From Alentia gelatinosa (taxonomy: Eukaryota; Annelida; Polychaeta; Phyllodocida; Polynoidae): a stretch of 64,000 nt of DNA. The notes beneath the pieces are model-generated. The model saw only the letters and a list, made by a program, of their open reading frames with translations, did no database searches and was not told where the DNA came from. A program made the position numbers and the translations under genes. Below, one piece after another: positions 1 through 11,900 of the stretch. The stretch is from NCBI GenBank assembly GCA_950022655.1, contig OX465583.1, positions 14,283,298 to 14,347,297 of the forward strand. Reading direction: 5' to 3'. Positions within the stretch are counted from its first letter, which is position 1. The number at the start of each line of letters is the position of its first letter.

Positions 1-1872
1 GAAAGTTTGAGATCTGCCTATAACCAGCGCATTGTTATGGACAACAAGCCAGAGCGGTGCAGTGTCTCCCGTTGTCGCTAAGTTTGTGACGTCAACGGTT
101 TGTTTTCATATTGTGAGCTGACTATGTCAACCGTGTCTGGCACTATGGCAAGCCTATTTTATTTATATTTTTAACCTCATATTTCTATGTTTCATATCTA
201 TTATGTATTTATGAACCACATTCACAGGTTTTAATTATGTATATTTACAGTCGATACTTCAACGATGCCATACATATTTTTTCGCTGGTTCGTATGTGAA
301 ATATACGATCGGGAACAAGTTAACTGCTTCCTGTTTCGCGCACCCGGTGCCCGTACACTGAATTTCGTGCACATACATATAATATCTAAATAATACTTAT
401 ATACAGTATAGGCGTCAGTTTCGTGCACGGGTATATAATAAGTGTCAGTCCTGCACGCTTTGAAATCACTGACCCAGAGGTCAATCTATGCACTGCATTG
501 CTCGATCAGGTGTACAGTTATAACCGTGAGTGGTGCAGTGTGATAAACTCACTTCACGTTTTCATCGAACGCGGGTGAGCTTCGAACAGCGGCCGCTTTT
601 CGGAGTCTTATAACTCTGGATGTAATGATCAGATCTGAATGATTTAAACAGCATTAAAATCGTCAGGGAAAGTTTGACGGAAAATTAGTGACATGTCATT
701 TGTAACTTGACTTGATATCGCGTTATCGCGACACAGTAGGTGCGTCACATTTTCACTCTCCAAACACACATCCCTGCTTCTTAAATACTATTTAATTTTT
801 TTTTTCTTCTTTTTTCGGTTGATGATAGAAGTGCCCTCGCCTCGTTTACTTAAATCTTAAATACTATTTAATGTGTACAAGAAAGAAATGCTGCCTACCT
901 ACATTCTGGATGTCCCCAATGAGGATGTATAGAAGGAGACCCAAGGGAAATGCACCCATGGATGCTGACTTCAGATCAGTGTTCCAGGTCGCTGCTTGTA
1001 ATGGGCCTTTTTCAAAGATTCATCGCTGAACTTGCACATACGACCTAAATCTTTGTATGACTCCATACCCGTATGATTTCTCATGCAACATTGAGTATTT
1101 GGTTCCTCTACTTTCGACTCTGTGGATTAGACTTTAATGAGATTAAGTTCATCCAGTTTAGGTCGAGACAAACCTATTTATTATTTATGGCTTGGGGGGC
1201 ACAGTTTTTGCGGCATGAATTTGTTAAAAAAAAAAAAAAAAAGTCCCCCCCCCCCAATCACCGTCGAATGCCTCCAAAAAAGCCCCCCTCCTTCTTAGGA
1301 ATAGGGTAAAAACACAAGGGAAGCAATTTTTGACAAAGCTTTCCTTCTATACCTTTAAAGAAACCCAGTTATATTCAGTCAATTGTCAAAGTATATAGGA
1401 GTGTTATGATGGATTTTTCGTTCGCGGGACCTCCACTGGAGTTTGTATTGGGCAACTTTTTGGGTCTGGTTAGTGATAGGGGTTGGTTCAGCAAAACGCT
1501 ATGTATATATCCAAAGTATATAGTAGTGGTCACAATTTAAACAGTGAAGTGTTTTTCAATACATTTACCAATCTGTATAATAAAAACTGAATCTTGTCAT
1601 TTGATGTGTTATTGATGGTGTGAACAGACTCTTCATTTGATGAGGAATTATCATAATCTGAAGGTATTTCTAGCACTTTGTCATCCTCAGACTTGGATTG
1701 TACACTGATTTCAATGTGACTGTTGAGGAGTTCTTGTGATGCATGTGCTATGATAGTTTTTATCTTATCTTCTTTATGTGAGTTAGAGGTAGCTTGTTCT
1801 GTTCAAGTATACAGCCAGTTCATCTCGCAAGTTTGCCTTCACCAAGTAGCTTTTCCCTGTCATAGTCATTAT
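1..1872. other. Upstream non-coding stretch
   Basis: No gene found. It holds T- and A-rich simple tracts (about 797-815 and 1225-1256), a C run near 1246, and scattered short frames without support. Confidence 0.4.
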
Positions 1873-2177
1873 TTATCCTACCCCTAATATAAAATCCCAT
1901 AGGCTTAACATTGGGTTTCCGTATGCCACGCTGACTGGCATACAGAGTTATATATATGCCACTAGTGGCATACAGCATTGTTATCACGTAATATTCCAAA
2001 ATCGAGGAGATAGGGTAGGATAAAATCAAAACCTGATTCGTTTTAATCTTGGTCACTGCATTCCACTCCTGAAGTTTTGGCTCCGGACTTCACTCGGCTT
2101 CGCCTCATGTAGTCACTTTGCCAAACTCCAGTCGTGGAATAGGGTGGCCAAGATTAAACCTCATCCAGTTTTACGAT
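1873..2177 (+). repeat. Nested-hairpin repeat family A, copy 1
   Basis: Starts ttatcctacccctaatataa and ends with ccagttttacgat. Two inverted repeats lie side by side: tatcctaccc...gggtaggata, then tttaatcttggtcact...gtggccaagattaaa around a loop containing ctcggcttcgcctcat. Near-identical copies occur at 7606-7908 and, reversed, 17920-18222. Confidence 0.85.
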
Positions 2178-3725
2178 AATCCTTCAGGATTTCTACATGC
2201 TACTGCTACCTTACAAGACATTTGTCTCATTGCCTTGAGGAGTTCTAGTTGATGTAGATGGAATAAGAGAAACAGAGCATATACTTATGATATAATATTC
2301 AACATAATTTACGCTTCCGCCACCGACCAACAAGTGGCAATCCGAGGGACTGCTGCAGTCATCTCTGGGGGCTAATGACTTACTCAATCTGAAATTGTGG
2401 AGATGAACTTTATGATAAAGTATGGCATACTGGATGTGTACATGGAGAGAATACAGGTTGGGAAATTCATACGATCTCGAGATATAAATGTCTCTTCAAT
2501 CATTTGCGGTATGGAAAATACATTTGAACATACAATTATGTGTATAACATGTTGAAAGTTCATAAAGTTGACCAAGGGCGGGGCTATGAGCTGTTCAGTT
2601 TGAGAAATAGTTTTATGGAGCGAATTGCAGACCAAGTCCCCTTTTTCCGAACCTCCTTGTGGGAGACTTTTTTGAAAATATATATATACACCGTTACTGC
2701 CCTCCCTGTTGGGTTGCATGGTAAGGTGATATGAATTTTTTTTTTTTTTTTTCCTTGTGGGAGACGCCCAAGTCCCAGGCTGGCTGAGTTCCTCTTTCCT
2801 GATTGAGTAGGCGGTGTACATGTTGGCACTTAGAACCCCTAGATGCGGACGAGGAAAAGTCGAAGTATATATGCTGGTAAATCGAGCTCCTGCAAATGGG
2901 GCTCCCGGTATGACCAGAACCATACGGTCTAGAGGGGCTCAAGGAGCCGCCGCTCTATAACACCGCCACGTTGATACGAAACATCTTTGCGTGTCTTCAC
3001 GTGGAGACAGCAGGCTTGAAGTGTGGAGTCACACGATGAGACCGGTTAACGCGAAGTAATTATATAGAACTGCATCGAGAATCGTATAAATAGACAATAC
3101 TCCACGAGTATGGCTGGGCCGCAATCGTCATCGAGGCGAAGCCGAGTGACGATTATGGCACAGCCAAACGAGTGGAGTATCGTCTATTTTACGATTCGAG
3201 TGCGGTTCTGGATTTATCTTACCCCTTTCTATTGTTTAAATGACATCACAACTATAGAATAATCAGAATATACCCGGTACTTAGCAAATCCACTATGCCA
3301 CGGCCGTGGCGTAGTATTGTCACTTTACCAGGGTGATCGTTGAGTATATTTTTCTAATGTTATTCCTATGGCTAAACTTGTACCAGGGGTGAGATAAACA
3401 TCAGGAGGCGATGCCGTCTTCACCCGTGCTTGATCCGACTCCTATCGCCATTAAATAGTTACGCGACTCTAACAATAACAACCCCTAGATATTCTGGGAG
3501 GGGATAAGGAAGATACTGCCAAAGGAACACAATACTCCAATTAGCAAATTTACAAAACCATCATACGAATGAAGAGGTACTGCAAGAGACTAGGAGTTAA
3601 TGTTATTTCCATTGTAAATGGAAGAGCGCAGTATACCTAAATTACTTCATGAAATAAAAGTAAGAGAATATTATCAGAAATTACGAATTTGAGCCATCTG
3701 TATTTGATCGAAAATTAAGTCACAG
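2178..3725. other. Non-coding stretch with hairpin element
   Basis: No gene supported. It includes a long stem-loop at 3078-3200 whose arms contain agacaatactcc and ggagtatcgtct, around a gaggcgaagccgagtgacg loop similar to that of family A. The antisense frame at 2384-2923 is not convincing. Confidence 0.4.
3078..3200. repeat. Foldback element with cgaagccgag loop
   Basis: Arms aatcgtataaatagacaata and tcgtctattttacgatt pair imperfectly. Further inward agtatggctgggcc pairs with ggcacagccaaac. It resembles the foldbacks at 39940-40055 and 58930-59055 in layout but not in arm sequence. Confidence 0.7.
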
Positions 3726-3972
3726 CTGATCTAGTTACCACTGATGAAACTTTTCAGATATTAGATACCGGAGATTTACCAACTAGAAAGAGTCCAGGTT
3801 TCAGGCTTATCATGCCTTGGACTAAGGAGCCAGTATTTGCCAACTCATTCTTTCTTAGGGGAATCGAGTGCTGGAATAATCTAAAAAAATTAGTATGCCT
3901 TCATTGAACTTCTCAATGCTTTAAAGATTACTTTACTGTCCGCTGTTTGATGATTAATCGCTAGTAATAAGA
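3726..3972 (+). pseudogene. Non-LTR retrotransposon remnant (C-terminal end)
   Basis: Read in one frame it gives ADLVTTDETFQILDTGDLPT, then RKSPGFRLIMPWTK, FFLRGIECWNNLKK, a stop, and SQCFKDYF. This follows the usual C-terminal pattern of CR1/Jockey-type ORF2 (Leu-Pro...Arg...Pro...Phe...Gly...WN.L...FK). It is broken by stops. The 5' part is not visible. Confidence 0.5.
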
Positions 3973-4181
3973 AAGTAAAACCCTAGCATTTGATAGACAT
4001 AATTCATGACCTAATATATGACATTGGAGGGAATCGGTACCAAAAGGATTTGCTACCCCTCTATATTGACTCATTAAAAATAAATGCCTACTGTACCTAT
4101 GACGACAGAACATCTAAAACGCATGATGAATATTTGACGGTTTTAGCCTCACCGTCATAAATAAGTCACATCAGTCGATAG

Positions 4182-4421
4182 CTCACATCAGGCGCCATTC
4201 ACATTGTCCTCCTGCAAGTGCTTGACCACGAGCTGCGCATTTCTAGAAAGAGAGACCATTTAGAACACTTATCTTTTATGAGCCGCAAGCGATACATTGC
4301 CAAGTTCATTGAATACGATCAGAGGTTGTTGATGCCATCTGTGGAAGGTTGCAATTTCATTGCCATCAGTCAGGAAGAGGAAGCATCAGTGCCATGCGTA
4401 ATCAACCTGGATAAGGAAGGG
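4182..4421 (+). CDS. Candidate orphan exon upstream of the mucin-EGF gene
   Basis: An open frame from 4182 encodes SGAIHIVLLQVLDHELRISR, then MSRKRYIAKFIEYDQRLLMP, and ends INLDKEG at a strong donor, GAAGG|GTGAGT (GT at 4421). A possible acceptor is cctgcaag at 4218. If spliced to 5051 the frame would stop at once, so it cannot be an N-terminal coding exon of the mucin gene. It could be an untranslated exon, the edge of another gene, or chance. The product is not recognised. Confidence 0.3.
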
Positions 4422-4424
4422 TGA

Positions 4425-5050
4425 GTACTAGCGCATATATTTATATTTATGTGCTTCCCTTATTTTTCTTTCTTTTCATGTACTATTCCATTTTCTCTAA
4501 TAATTGTAATATTCGGAAACATATTGGATGCCTGTAGATTTCCGAGTATAATATTGCTACAAGTGATTTCATTTGTTTTCATTTTCCTTAAGGTTTTTAG
4601 GAAAAGGGCGTCAATTAATGAAGATCATACATACACACATCTAGTATGTGAACAGTAAAACGATACTAAGCATGATACGACAATGACCATTAATCAAAAT
4701 ATGCAAGCAATATTCATCATATGATATTGCTGTACTATTTATGGTCATTGATGTAAACCATATATATACACCTTGATATCAATATAAAGGATAGGAATGT
4801 AAGAACCATTTGAATGCATTAATCAGGTAAATCACTGTCATGTATCTGTAATTTATTGTGAAACAAGTTGCAAGTGAAAGATAATATATGTTAAAACCAA
4901 GGAAGGAATGAAACATGCATTTGATCGGACTAATAAAGAGAGCTAAACTCATTTCTAAAAAGCTGTTAGACGTCCTATCATAAACACACATCTTTCCCTT
5001 TGTTAATGGATCTGGTAATCACCATAATATCATGTATCATCTCTTTACAG
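4425..5050. other. Probable 5' intron before the mucin start exon
   Basis: AT-rich with no coding signal. It ends in the tcatctctttacag acceptor of exon 1. Confidence 0.4.
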
Positions 5051-5936
5051 ATGATACGTGTGGGGACGCTGCTTGTCTGCACCTTTTTGTGCAATTTAAG
5101 TTGGTGCTCAGCTGGGGCTCCGCAACTACCAGTCCTGCCCCTTGAAACCACGGAAGTGCCTGAGGAGCCAGATACGACGAGCCCGACGATGACTGAGACA
5201 GATGGTTTAGAGACAGATCCCACGGGGGATTCGACAATAGATCCAACAGACGAAACGGAGACAGATCCCACGGGGGATTCAACAATAGATCCAACAGACG
5301 AAACAGAGACAGATCCCACGGAGGATTCAACAATAGATCCTACAGACGAAACAGAGACAGATCCCACGGAAGAGACAGGGATAGACCCAACCGACAAAAC
5401 AGAGACAGATCCCACGGAAGAGACAGAGCTAGATCCAACGGATGAGACAGGGACAATGACACAGGCCCCAAAACAGACAATGACACAGGCCCCAAAACAG
5501 ACAATGACACAGGCCCCAAAACAGACAATGACACAGGCCCCAAAGCAAACAATGACACAGGCCCCAAAACAGACAATGACACAGGCCCCAAAACAGACAA
5601 TGACACAGGCCCCAAAACAGACAATGGCACAGGCCTCAAAACAGACAATGACACAGGCCCCAAAGCAAACAATGACACAGGCCCCAAAACAGACAATGAC
5701 ACAGGCCCCAAAGCAAACAATGACACAAGCCCCGAAACAGGTAATGACACACGCCCCAAAGCAAACAATGACATATCCTCCAAAACAGACAATGACATAT
5801 CCTCCAAAACAGACAATGACCCAGGCTCCAAAACAGACAATGACATATCCTCCAAAACAGACAATGACACAGGCTCCAAAACAGACAGAGGTATTTACAA
5901 GTTCTACAAAAGAATCAACCCTACCTCCTGAAGCCG
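5051..5936 (+). CDS. Exon 1: signal peptide and mucin-like tandem repeats
   Basis: The acceptor ctctttacag ends at 5050 and the ATG is the first base of the exon, so an upstream non-coding exon is expected. [20 protein letters not shown] is a typical secretory leader. An acidic Thr/Pro linker follows, then five 48-nt units ([16 protein letters not shown] type, 5216-5455) and eighteen 24-nt units (MTQAPKQT with [16 protein letters not shown] and MAQASKQT variants, 5456-5887). The donor is gccg|gtatga, leaving phase 1, which matches the phase-1 start of exon 2. The frame stays open past the donor to 5983, but the donor and phase fit favour splicing. The long antisense frame here is a mirror of the repeat. 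Threonine density predicts heavy O-glycosylation. Confidence 0.85.
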
Positions 5937-8900
5937 GTATGATTTCCCATTCCATTATCATAACAGCATTAACAGCTATCTAGAATAATTTCGTTGGAAT
6001 AATGAATACAATATACGGTTTATTTGACCACTCTAACCTCTAGACGATAAACATATTTCGAGCAAGCACGCTCTAAAAACCGACGATTGATAAAAAAGAA
6101 CCTCTATTTGCACACTCTAGTGACCTCCTGGTGATTAATTTACTCTTGGTCTATTACTCTAGTTCATCTGTCAAGGTATTGTCATTGACGTCGTTATTGC
6201 CATCTTTAACATCAGGGGGGTTAATTAAGTAAAGGAAATCATATTGATATGTGTTAGGCACATCCTGTCAAGACTGCTGTATTCTATTTACCTACTATAT
6301 TTAAAACGGTAGAATTCCGTCCAATCCACTTGAAGTTGCTCCCGTACATAGAGACATAGTGAACCCCACCTGGGCCTGGAGATTGAAGGGCCACGAGAAT
6401 GAGATTCTCGTGCAGTTCTAAACTGTATGCTGCTACTATTTTTTGTGTTTCTCTACACAGATGTACTTCGATACTTAGGATTTGTTTCTATCCATACTGA
6501 AATCATAATTTAGAACTGTAGTTTTTCGATTGTCTTGCCCCATGATCAGCCACGAGAATAATTGCGCTGGTAGTTGGTAAAATCTGTGTCACATGAAATG
6601 ATAGTCCGGAACTAATTGATAGTTTCAGGTATTAATAGTAGGGGGTGCCACTAAATCACTCACCAATCAAATACGACGACGCGACGAAGTCGCTAGTTGG
6701 GACTTAAATCGTCAGAGGAATTTTCTCCCTTTTTTAATTTTAGCTAACTATGGGCTCTCTATATAGAAGCAGCCATATCAATGCAAAAATACAGTCTGAT
6801 ACCCCTCCCTCCCCCACGTCATGGAAAAGCCGTCTGGTCTAAGATAAAGACAGAAACTGACACCTCTGACAACAAAGATACTTCAAAGATCACCTCCCAA
6901 TTCACCCAATTCGTTCCAAGGAGAGGAGGCATACTGGTTATGTCTTTCACACATGCCAAGTGTGTTTGACTGATGTACATATACTTGTATTTCCCTTGAT
7001 AATGTGATCGTAACCTCTATAAAGTTGAAGTAATCAATGAAATCAGATTATGATGACTACAAGACTAGTTGATATAACAAGAAACAAACTATGCTGCTAC
7101 ATGAGAGACTGTAGTGAAAGACACATGGTGTAATCACTGAACATTTTTGCAAAGGACAAAATGAGACTAGCAGTGCTAACAGCCTGCAAACAACTGGTGA
7201 CCTTTAGGTCACAAATTATTTACATCCTAGAACTATGATACAACTTAGATTTGCATACCTGTAAATGAATCATTGTAAAAATGTTGAACTAAGAAATCAT
7301 GTATGATGCTGTGAGGGCAGTCAAACAGGCTGATAAGCCTAAGCCTTCGCAGGGTAAAATGCAATTTAAAAAAAAAAAATTTAAAAAAAAAAAAAAAGCA
7401 ACTCTGAAAGTGGTTCATCATGGCAGTCACAGTAGCGTAATTCTACAATCTTTAGCTTAATTGTTTTTTTGCAACACCCCAGGGAAACCGTCATATTCAA
7501 TGAGGGTAACTAGGAAATTTCCTCGGCTTTAACATAGTGAAGAGCATTGTAAGCTGACCAGACGTAAAATTAAGCAAACCAAAGCTGTCCGTTGTGTCAG
7601 CATTATTATCCTACCCCTAATATAAAATCCCATAGGCTTAACATTGGGTTTCCGTATGCCACGCTGACTGGCATACAGAGTTTTATATGCCACTAGTGGC
7701 ATACAGCATTGTCATCACGTAATATTCCATAATCAAGGAGATAGGTTAGGATAAAATCAAAACCTGATTCCTTTTAATCTTGGCCACCGCATTCCACCCC
7801 TGAAGTTTTGGCTCCGGACTTCTCTCGGCTTCGCCTCATGAAGTCACTTTGCCAAACTCCAGTCGTGGAATACGGTGGCCAAGATTAAATCTCATCCAGT
7901 TTTACGATACAGTCGGATGCTGCGGGGTCCATGCTGCATTGCTGGAAGCACTTCCTGTGCCGCCGTATTCCATTGGATGGGAAGAAGTCTTTTCCCCTGT
8001 CTGTATTCCATTGTTGTTGGAGATTACTCACCCAGCAACCGGTAATGACCATGGTCCTGATCAGTGACCATAAAGTCCGTGGTAAGACTGTATGTCTTCT
8101 GCTAGATCTTATGTTTGCTGAGATCCGCTAAAAAGGATCACCCATGTCCTTTTTCTGTGTGTTTACGTTTGCTGAGGTTGCTTAGTTGGCCAGTCGGCAT
8201 ATACGTAACATGCTATAGAGTTTACTTCCACCAAATATACACAGGTCTGTATCTGCATGGTCAATGATATCAACAAAAACTGTGATGGCTTATGTCCAAA
8301 TCATTTCGATAAATTGTGACCTATATAGAATGACATAAGGCATACGCCAGTATAACAAGCGAGAGAAAATTATCATACTACTCTCAGCTTAAATGGAAAA
8401 CACAAAATTTTAACCTCCTGGAAATAATATTTGTCTGCGGAAGATTGTTCGGTACCAAATAATAACGATTAACGTTATCCAACCATATCTTGGCATGAAT
8501 GCCCATAGGCAATTAGAAAACTTCTTAATTGAGTTTAGACCTGCAGCTTGTATACATCTGCTTAATAGAATTTAACAATTTTTCTTTTTTTCTTTTTTTT
8601 TATTGATAAAAGTTTGAAAACAACTCCGCTCCAACTTTGCCATACAAACTTTACAGTTGACAAATTTTGGCTTTCTGGCAGGTTTGGTATAGAGATGTAT
8701 ATATAATAACAGAAGTAAAATAATTTTATGTTATGCACAAAAATAAATTGTGATGTGATTAGATTGGATGGGATGGGATGATAACTGATTCAACAGTGTT
8801 AAAGAAGTAACGCCACCCTGAGGCTATTTCATCAAGCAACCCTTTAACAATTCCTATTCATTGATAAGTCAATAGTTTTTTAACGCTATTTTTGAAAATC

Positions 8901-11900
8901 TTAGAAAGTTTAAATTTTCCCTCTGGGCATTCCAGATATGACGGGGCTTTTTCTTATATATATAAAACTCCGTTCTTGATTTCGGCAGCTTGAAAATATT
9001 TTAATTTCGTTTTTGATTGTAATCTTCTAGTCCCACTTTCGGCCCGATCTTTTTTTTGGAAGTGAAACCCGCAGTATTTATAGGAGACCGACATTAATGG
9101 ATTGAACAATAGAATATGTATTACTCGATAATAGGATACAAGACTGATAAAAAAAACTACAGGGGAAATGTTGCTATCATGTCAGATCTGCTTTTCAGCC
9201 GGTTGGAAGTTTAATGCGCCATCTTGGATGATGGAAAATCTCTTTTTTCTTATAAAATCAATTTCTAAGCTTGGAACCCAGTTACCCTCTTCTTATTTAG
9301 AAGCTCTTTGGTTAGATATGTAGGTTGTGCGGCACTGAATATAAAGTAATTGCTTTTCATCATCTAATAAAAGCCTTAGATAAAACAAGGGCCTATCCAA
9401 AATCAGTTCTTGCTTCCCGCAGATATTACTAGCACGGAGATGCACAATTGTATGTATTTCAAATACGTTTGGCTGAATTTTAGATAAGATATGTACAAAT
9501 GGTAGCTGATCAGGACATACCGCCACTGTTATACAGAGATGTCAGTTTTCCATTTTTCTGTGGAAATCCACTTTTTCATATTCAGTGTATGTAATTGCTT
9601 TTCCTTGTGTCAAACAAAGTTAATATTGATTTAGTCTCATTTTAATACGCCAATAAAACAGTGGGTTCAGTCTCCCCACAGACCCTCAGTCCCATGCCGT
9701 GGCCCACAAGGACATGTTATCAAAGGTTTCCCAATCTTTCTGAGGCAGAAAAATATATATTTCCATAATTTTCCCTGATCCCCACTGACATCCCTGTGTT
9801 ATAATTGCATATTGGCAAACACCCTTGACTCTTGGTGCTGACTTTTGGTCAAAATGAAGTTAAAAATAAACAAAGCCTAGCTAGAGTTTGCATGTTGCCT
9901 TGTGAAAAACAAACCTGTAGTAGTGAATCACAGAGGATGACCCATTAAAACCATACGATGCTTCTCATCATGTTGCGGTGGAAGATCTTATTTAGTTAAA
10001 AACCGTACGCATAAAAACAAATAAAAAAAATTAATGCTTTCCTCTCCAGAGGCAGGAATTATGGTTTGTATATTAAAGAGACCTGACATATTCATGACTT
10101 CGTTTCACTTCATGAAAACAGTTTTCCTTTTTTGTACATTAACTGCTTACATGGACAGTTCCAATATCAGGCTTTTGAAAGAATAAATTATTCATATTAT
10201 TTGCCTTTGAAATTAAGGACCTAATGTTTTGTATGCAGAATACAAAAAAAACCAAATGTGTTAGCGTTCATCCGTCGAAACTTAATAGTCGGGACACTTC
10301 TCCAACCATCTCTTCTCGCATGTATTATTCAACATGTGTCAATAGAGTGCATTTTGCTATCACCAGTGATACATTGTCGAGGCTTTATACACAAATGTAT
10401 ATATGTATATGGCTAAAGTACCAATGAGACCCCAATTTAGGAGGTGCAGCTTTCTGAAATGCAAAAGACTGCGCATATCAAACATAGTCGGATATTAAAT
10501 ACCATCAACCAGAGGAGACAATTGCCTTGATTAAACACACTGACTAGGTTTACATCATACTCAATGACATCTTAATGTAAGCACAGGAAGCGATATATTG
10601 TCGAGATAGAAATATTTATTATCCATCGTATACAAAGTCCCCATTGAAAATGTATGGGGACTCAGTAAACCACGGCCCATTGTATAAAACCTGTCAGATA
10701 CCATACCTGTGGTATACGGATTCAAACCTGTGGTATACGGCCTCAAAACCATGGTATACGGGGAAAATAGCCCCTTTGTGCTGTAGAGCAAAGAAATAGT
10801 CCCTGTTGTTATACCCGTTTATATGGCAATTAATGGGTTTAATTCATACGAAAAGATGGATAATAAATACAACAAACGATGGTTATATGGACAGGCGGCT
10901 CTGTAAACCACTCGCGGTCAATGACCATATCGAATGTAGCGCTCGTGTATTACGACGCGTCAACCTCTCGTGGTTTACGGCCGCCGGTCCACAAAATCAT
11001 CGATTATTGTCTATATATTCAATATATAAACGATAATCAAATTCATATTTTATTCATGAAAATACAACCTTTGTGAATTTACAAAGTAGGAAATTGGCTA
11101 TTGTATTATATACCTTTCTACAACATTAGACATAATTAAACCCTTGCAGATGTGGGGAGCTGTAGTTATAGAAGACTGTGCGATGGAACAAGAATCAAAT
11201 TGTATATAAAATTAAAAGTATACCAATAATTCCATTCTTTTTCGATATGGTCATTGACCGCGAATATCACTTTTACGCTCGTTAGTCCTCTTCTACAGCC
11301 CCAGTTCATCCTGTGGTGCATATCTCCTTGGTATTGCCTATGCCTGTACGTCAACTCAGGATATTGCGATAATTCCTCTTTTTGGTATCAAAATGTAGTT
11401 AACGAATGCCAATATAAAGGTTTATTTAAAGCAATTTAATCATCTACGAAAATCTCCTAAATTAGTAACAGACAGAGGGAATAATAACAATACTTGTGAA
11501 AGACTCTTAGAAATAGAGTCACTCTTCACGAATCAAAAGCCATATGGCAAAATACGTAGGTTGATTTAGTAAAGAAATATGATTTAGGAATAGAACTAAT
11601 AACATAAATAGGCAGCTCATGATGCATTTTAGCCCCAGAGATGGTGCATCTATCTAGACGTTATCAACCTTGATTAATGGTTACTGTATTCTAGATAGTC
11701 GATGCTGAAGAGCGGCCTAGCAATATTTGTATTCAGTCGAAGCTATTGACCTTTGAGAAACTCGATTGCAATGATTCCAGGCACTCGTGGTGTTTGGGTT
11801 TCTAGCTGAGCTATCAAATTTCCAATTGTATGGACGTTCTCTATTTACATGATCTATTTATATCATATTGAAGTTTGAACAGCAAATCCCCTGAAGGGAT

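Noticed and set aside
4978..5961. 327-codon antisense frame with many CFGACVIV units
   Set aside because: It is the exact mirror of the MTQAPKQT coding repeat; a period divisible by three keeps all frames open. The sense strand has the leader, acceptor and donor.
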